Part shown: positions 32,471 to 36,175 of the stretch, in pieces
How the letters are laid out: every line of letters starts with the position of its first letter
Position numbering within the stretch: position 1 is the stretch's first letter
From: Flavobacteriales bacterium
Lineage (GTDB): Bacteria > Bacteroidota > Bacteroidia > Flavobacteriales_G > Salibacteraceae
Direction of reading: 5' to 3'
Length of the DNA: 36,175 bases
Assembly: GCA_003499525.1 (NCBI GenBank)
Contig: DNTB01000028.1
Span: forward strand, 1-36,175
Notes under the pieces: model-generated
Databases searched by the model: none
What the model saw: the letters and a program-made list of their open reading frames with translations, nothing else
What the model was told of the DNA's origin: nothing
Position numbers and translations under genes: made by a program

Positions 32471-34338
32471 TCGATATCGAGAATTAAAATAGACCCTGGT
32501 TGTAGCTCTACTTTTTTCGAAACAAAAACACTTGCACCATCCGGAATTGAGATTGCAGTGAACGAATTGGGGATTATTTCTTCAAAACGATCCAATTTCA
32601 GTGTGTGAGCCTTGTCAGAAGTGTTGACCGCTATCATGACTACTTCGCTTTCAAAGTACCTGAAGTAAACATATACCCCATCGTTAGGCACAAATTGCAT
32701 CATTTTTCCCTGCGTCACCGGCCAACTGGTTTTTCGCCAGTTTAGAATGCTTTTTGTGTAATTGAACACACGGGAAACCTCGGGGTTATTGATATTCTCA
32801 AAATAATTGGCCGAATCCCCGGGCCATCCGCCCATAAAATCCTCGCGAATTACTCCATGGTTTTCGGTGCCCTGCATATGCGTTTCCATACCATATAAAA
32901 TCTGAGGTATTCCTCTTAAAGTCATTAACATCCCAAGTGCTATTTTGTATTTATCAAAATCACCTTTGACAATACCGTTAATTCGGGCCAAATCGTGATT
33001 GTCTAAAAAGGTCACCTGTTGCTCAGGATGCTCATATAAATAATCCTTGGCAATGGCATAATAAACGGCCGCCACACCTTTCGTCCAATCGTAAGATTCC
33101 GTCACCGCTTTGGTTAGCGCAAAGGCAACCTGAAAGTCCGTCAAGCCTGAAATGCCCTTGTTCGAATTGGGATTGCCGACTGAATTTCCGTCATACCAGT
33201 TTTGGACCGCGGCTCCGTGTACCCACGTTTCAGCAAACATGAAAAAACCGGGATACTCCGCCTGAATTGCCTTCGCCCATTTCTTTGTGAAATCGAGCTC
33301 TGCATAAGCGTAGGTATCTATTCTGTAGGCATCTATGTTGAACTCTTCAATCCACCAGATGGAGTTTTGTATAAGGTAGCTCGCGACATCAGGATGGTCA
33401 AGGTTCATATCGGGCATATGGTGATCGAACCACCCTTCAACAAACCGTTTCTGATCGGCCTTGGATGCATGAGGATCCATGAGAGTAGGAGCTCTGAAAT
33501 TGCTTGAGGTGTATTGCGGCCAGAAATGAACCCAGCTCGAATCGGGCAAATCCTGATATAGGTAATGCTGGTCACCAAAATGACTTAACACTACATCGCG
33601 AATCATTTTCATGTTCATTGCGTGGGTTTCATCAACCAATGACCTGTAGTCGCGGCTGCTCCCGAATCGTGGATCAATGGCATAATGATCCGTAATGGCA
33701 TAGCCGTGATAGCTCGAGGATTCTTCATTATTCTCCTCAACGGGATTCAGCCAAAGAGCTGATACTCCAAGGCCGGAAATATAATCGAGATGGTTTCTTA
33801 TTCCCTGAATATCACCTCCGTGCCGCCCGTAAATTTCGGAGCGATCTACGACTTTCTCATTCATTTCTTCGAGGGCGTCATTCTCCATATTCCCATTGGC
33901 AAAACGGTCGGGCATAATAAGGTAGATCACATCACTTTGATCCAGTCCTAAGGGTTGATATCCCGACCTCGCTTTTAGTTCATAATTGAATTTAATGGAC
34001 GGCTTTCCTTTTGCTTTCAGCTTGATCTCTATAATTCCCGGTTCAGCCACATCCGAGATGAGAAGGTCAACAAACAGATAGTTTGGATTTGTGGTTTCAC
34101 GGGAATCCAGAATGCGAACCTCACTATAATTCAGGCTCGGATGATACCCTTCAAGATTATCGCCATGGAGCAATAGCGTAAGGGTGTCGTTTTCCATACC
34201 TACCCACCAATGCGGAGGGGCCACATGACGAAGATCATTTTTTTGGGCATTTCCAAAATGAACAAAAAGTGCCATCATGATGGCACTTAATATGTTGATT
34301 TTGAATCCATTACAATAATTGTGTCTTTCGAATTTCAT
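32467..34338 (-). CDS. SusA-like GH13 neopullulanase or cyclomaltodextrinase
   Basis: Probably periplasmic enzyme that breaks maltodextrins after import, like SusA. A signal-like N-terminus (hydrophobic ILSAIMMALFVHFGNAQ, preceded by a polar stretch) has no lipobox. An N-terminal Cyc-maltodext_N-type domain (PPHWWVGMENDTLTLLLHGDN, 41-61) is followed by a GH13 barrel. This has region I DVVLSH (248-253; Ser replaces the usual Asn), nucleophile D341 in DAYRIDTYAY, acid E370 in MFAETW, and D449 in FLDNHD. A C-terminal beta domain ends the protein. Length 623. It diverges from the T9SS four-module protein and converges on the MFS gene with a 4-base overlap. It may be a single-gene transcript. Confidence 0.92.
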   Translation of the reverse strand: MKFERHNYCNGFKINILSAIMMALFVHFGNAQKNDLRHVAPPHWWVGMENDTLTLLLHGDNLEGYHPSLNYSEVRILDSRETTNPNYLFVDLLISDVAEPGIIEIKLKAKGKPSIKFNYELKARSGYQPLGLDQSDVIYLIMPDRFANGNMENDALEEMNEKVVDRSEIYGRHGGDIQGIRNHLDYISGLGVSALWLNPVEENNEESSSYHGYAITDHYAIDPRFGSSRDYRSLVDETHAMNMKMIRDVVLSHFGDQHYLYQDLPDSSWVHFWPQYTSSNFRAPTLMDPHASKADQKRFVEGWFDHHMPDMNLDHPDVASYLIQNSIWWIEEFNIDAYRIDTYAYAELDFTKKWAKAIQAEYPGFFMFAETWVHGAAVQNWYDGNSVGNPNSNKGISGLTDFQVAFALTKAVTESYDWTKGVAAVYYAIAKDYLYEHPEQQVTFLDNHDLARINGIVKGDFDKYKIALGMLMTLRGIPQILYGMETHMQGTENHGVIREDFMGGWPGDSANYFENINNPEVSRVFNYTKSILNWRKTSWPVTQGKMMQFVPNDGVYVYFRYFESEVVMIAVNTSDKAHTLKLDRFEEIIPNSFTAISIPDGASVFVSKKVELQPGSILILDID

Positions 34339-34359
34339 CCGTTTGATTTGAATGTATCC

Positions 34360-34369
34360 TTAACGTTAA
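34360..34369. promoter_or_regulatory. Palindrome between divergent GH13 and T9SS genes
   Basis: TTAACGTTAA is a perfect 10-bp palindrome. It lies about 37 bases before the transcription start expected from the -7 box TATATTTG at 34388, where an activator could bind. A second repeat, AGGAAT-N7-ATTCCT (34370-34388), abuts it. Binding protein unknown. Confidence 0.4.
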
Positions 34370-34387
34370 AGGAATTGGTAATATTCC

Positions 34388-34395
34388 TATATTTG
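34388..34395 (+). promoter_or_regulatory. Candidate -7 box for the four-module T9SS protein
   Basis: TATATTTG is an exact TAnnTTTG match, 48 bases before the ATG at 34444. An AT-rich leader follows. Confidence 0.45.
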
Positions 34396-34402
34396 AAAGT
34401 GT

Positions 34403-34410
34403 CAAAAATA
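34403..34410 (-). promoter_or_regulatory. Candidate -7 box for the SusA-like GH13 gene
   Basis: Minus-strand TATTTTTG is an exact TAnnTTTG match, 64 bases before the GH13 start codon. A TTG lies 15 bases upstream of it (34426-34428 on the plus strand as CAA), somewhat closer than usual. It is back to back with the plus-strand box. Confidence 0.4.
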
Positions 34411-34443
34411 CAATTACTGTTTTAACAAGTTAAATTTTAAATT

Positions 34444-36129
34444 ATGAGAAAGTTATACTTATTCACGATGGCCATGCTGGTTTCCAGTGCTATATGGGCC
34501 GCTAACGTGACTTTTACGGTTAACATGGATACATTGACCGTGGACTCTAATGGAGTACATGTGGCTGGAAATTTTGATGCCAATGGTTCTTCCGGAACGC
34601 CATGGGATCCATCAGCTTACATGATGACCGATATGGGCAGTGGTTATTACGAGATTACCCTTGATCTTGAGCCCGGTATGTATGAATACAAATTCATCAA
34701 CGGCAGTGTATGGGGCGGTGCTGAGGCTGTTCCTGCAGGTGCTCAAGTTGGAGGTGGAAATGGAAATAGATGGGTTTATGCCGACGGAGCTACCGTGGTA
34801 GACACTGTAGCCTTTGGTGGTATGGCTGATATCGGAAAGCATGGGGTTCTCCTTCAGGTAAACATGGCTACTCAAACGATTAGCCCACTTGGAGTTCATG
34901 TTGCGGGTAGTTTTCAGGATCCAGCATGGGATCCTTCAGCTACGATGATGCACAATCCGGATGGCAGTAACATGTATAAGCACTTGTTTCAGGTTATGCC
35001 GGGCACCAGCATAGAGTTTAAATATGTCAACGGCGATGTATGGGGCGATGACGAAACCGTTCCTCCCGGATGTGCTAAGAGTGCGCAGAATAAAAATCGA
35101 TTTTTCGACAACATCACGGGCGATTCCATTTATCCTGAAGTATGCTATGGTTCTTGCGATCAATGTGAGGGCTCCTTGGTAACCTTCCAGGTTGACATGA
35201 GCAACGAAACGGTTTCTCCTGATGGTGTTCATATAGCAGGTGCTTTCCAGGGCTGGAATCCTAGTGCAACACCTATGACTGATATCGGCAATGGTCTTTA
35301 TGAAGTGCAACTCACTATTCAAAACCAATCCCATCAGTTTAAATTTGTAAACGGCAATTCCTGGGGAAATGAAGAAAGCATTCCATCTGGATGTCTGGTA
35401 AGTGGAAATAGAGAAATTAACGTTTCTGCCGATACGCTGTACAAAGTTTGCTTTGCCTCTTGCACATGGCCTTGTGTTCAGTTCCCGGATTCTTCCACCA
35501 TCACCTTTGGTGTTGAGATTCCGGATACTATCACCGTTCCTGCTGATCCTGATTCCGGTGGAGTATGGATTGAAGGTTCATTTACAAACCCTTCATGGCA
35601 AGATGGTGCCGTTAAAATGATGGATGACGATGGAGACGGTATATATACGTACACTATTAAATTAGGTGGTGCTCCGGAAATTCAGTATAAGTATGTGCTC
35701 GGAAAACCCAATACAGCCGGATTCGAGGAAGAAAGTGCGGATTTCGAGACGGACGGCTGTGGCGTTTCTAACCCGGTTTCTACTCCAAACAGATTGTTCA
35801 ACAGAACAGATATGGACGAGGGTGTAGGACATATTTGGAATAGTTGTGATACTGTATTTATATCAACCTCAATAGGTAGCATTGGTGCCGTTGGAAATTC
35901 AGTAAAACTATTCCCTAACCCAACTGAGGGTGTCACTTATTTGGAGTTTGAAAAAACAGCAAACTACGACATCAGAGTATATGACCTGAGCGGTAAAATG
36001 GTAGAGCGCATCAGCGCAAGAAACAACCTTATCACTCTTAACACTGAAGATTATACTCAAGGCATGTACATTGTGGACATTCGCGATGAAAACAATGACC
36101 AACTTCAATTGAAGCTTGTTGTTCAGTAA
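34444..36129 (+). CDS. T9SS-exported protein with four tandem beta-sandwich modules, probably starch binding
   Basis: Secreted or cell-surface protein of 561 residues. A signal peptide ends near residue 20 (SSAIWAA). Four related modules follow at about 22-125, 134-237, 246-340 and 353-472. The first three share VxFxVxM, GVHVAGxF, W(D/N)PSAxxM and the tail FxNGxxWGxxExxPxGC. The fourth (GGVWIEGSF, YKYVLGKP) is diverged and lacks the Trp of the tail motif. Paired cysteines mark the module ends. A T9SS type A sorting domain closes it (SVKLFPNPTEG to LKLVVQ). The modules resemble carbohydrate-binding beta-sandwich domains of the CBM48/AMPK-like kind. With its neighbours it is a good candidate for a SusE/F-like starch binder reaching the surface by type IX secretion. 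Confidence 0.85.
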   Translation: MRKLYLFTMAMLVSSAIWAANVTFTVNMDTLTVDSNGVHVAGNFDANGSSGTPWDPSAYMMTDMGSGYYEITLDLEPGMYEYKFINGSVWGGAEAVPAGAQVGGGNGNRWVYADGATVVDTVAFGGMADIGKHGVLLQVNMATQTISPLGVHVAGSFQDPAWDPSATMMHNPDGSNMYKHLFQVMPGTSIEFKYVNGDVWGDDETVPPGCAKSAQNKNRFFDNITGDSIYPEVCYGSCDQCEGSLVTFQVDMSNETVSPDGVHIAGAFQGWNPSATPMTDIGNGLYEVQLTIQNQSHQFKFVNGNSWGNEESIPSGCLVSGNREINVSADTLYKVCFASCTWPCVQFPDSSTITFGVEIPDTITVPADPDSGGVWIEGSFTNPSWQDGAVKMMDDDGDGIYTYTIKLGGAPEIQYKYVLGKPNTAGFEEESADFETDGCGVSNPVSTPNRLFNRTDMDEGVGHIWNSCDTVFISTSIGSIGAVGNSVKLFPNPTEGVTYLEFEKTANYDIRVYDLSGKMVERISARNNLITLNTEDYTQGMYIVDIRDENNDQLQLKLVVQ

Positions 36130-36175
36130 TTGGACCGAGCAGTATTGATCAATAAAAGAAGCTGTCTCATAACCG

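Noticed and set aside
13004..36129. Horizontally acquired island
   Set aside because: No integrase, transposase or flanking direct repeats are visible, and base use looks like the neighbouring housekeeping genes by eye; the only tRNA in the window is far away at 1-78.
34444..36129. CRISPR-like or tandem DNA repeats
   Set aside because: Repetition is at protein level between diverged modules of about 100 residues; the DNA is not a short-repeat array.
36130..36175. Start of a terminator hairpin (AAGCTGTCTCAT) after the last gene
   Set aside because: The window ends before the other arm, so it cannot be confirmed.

Overview
The window is a gene-dense stretch of a Bacteroidota chromosome, most likely of the Flavobacteriia or a related lineage. 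The signs are a SusC/SusD pair, three proteins with type IX secretion (T9SS) sorting domains, SprB-like repeats, a class II HMG-CoA reductase (mevalonate pathway), AT-rich leaders mostly without Shine-Dalgarno sequences, and several -7 boxes of the Bacteroidota type TAnnTTTG. I see no transposase, integrase, CRISPR array or phage gene, and no gap above 300 bases without a gene.

Bases 1-12,981 hold general genes. In order: the 3' part of a tRNA-Ser(GCT); an ExbB / small membrane protein / ExbD / ExbD operon for energising outer-membrane transport; a CPBP-family membrane protease divergent from a DusB-like tRNA-dihydrouridine synthase; rbfA with a LolC/E-type permease; an MsbA-like ABC exporter; a T9SS cargo protein with SprB-like repeats; acetate kinase; and a GHMP kinase with HMG-CoA reductase. 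A hairpin at 12959-12981 marks the boundary with the next region.

Bases 13,004-36,129 form one large starch/maltodextrin utilisation locus. On the minus strand, SusC and SusD are followed by a small lipoprotein and a secreted protein in the positions usually held by SusE/SusF. A separate minus-strand pair is a Nudix-like regulator, whose end overlaps the start of a T9SS-exported GH13 amylase. On the plus strand runs a tight seven-gene operon: phosphofructokinase, BadF-type sugar kinase, beta-phosphoglucomutase, GH65 maltose phosphorylase, two lipoprotein GH13 enzymes and an SLC45-like MFS sugar transporter. A SusA-like GH13 follows on the minus strand, divergent from a T9SS protein with four tandem beta-sandwich modules that probably bind starch.

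The inferred flow is this. Secreted and surface GH13 enzymes, helped by binding proteins, cut starch. SusCD imports maltodextrins. Periplasmic GH13 shortens them. The MFS protein carries maltose into the cytoplasm. GH65 splits it with phosphate into glucose and beta-glucose-1-phosphate. Beta-PGM makes glucose-6-phosphate, the BadF-type kinase may phosphorylate the free glucose, and PfkA feeds glycolysis. The most interesting points are the Nudix-like regulator with an eroded catalytic motif and a palindrome at its own start, the unusual SusE/F-position proteins (one sharing an N-terminal domain with the amylase), the four-module T9SS protein, and the unassigned glucose kinase role.
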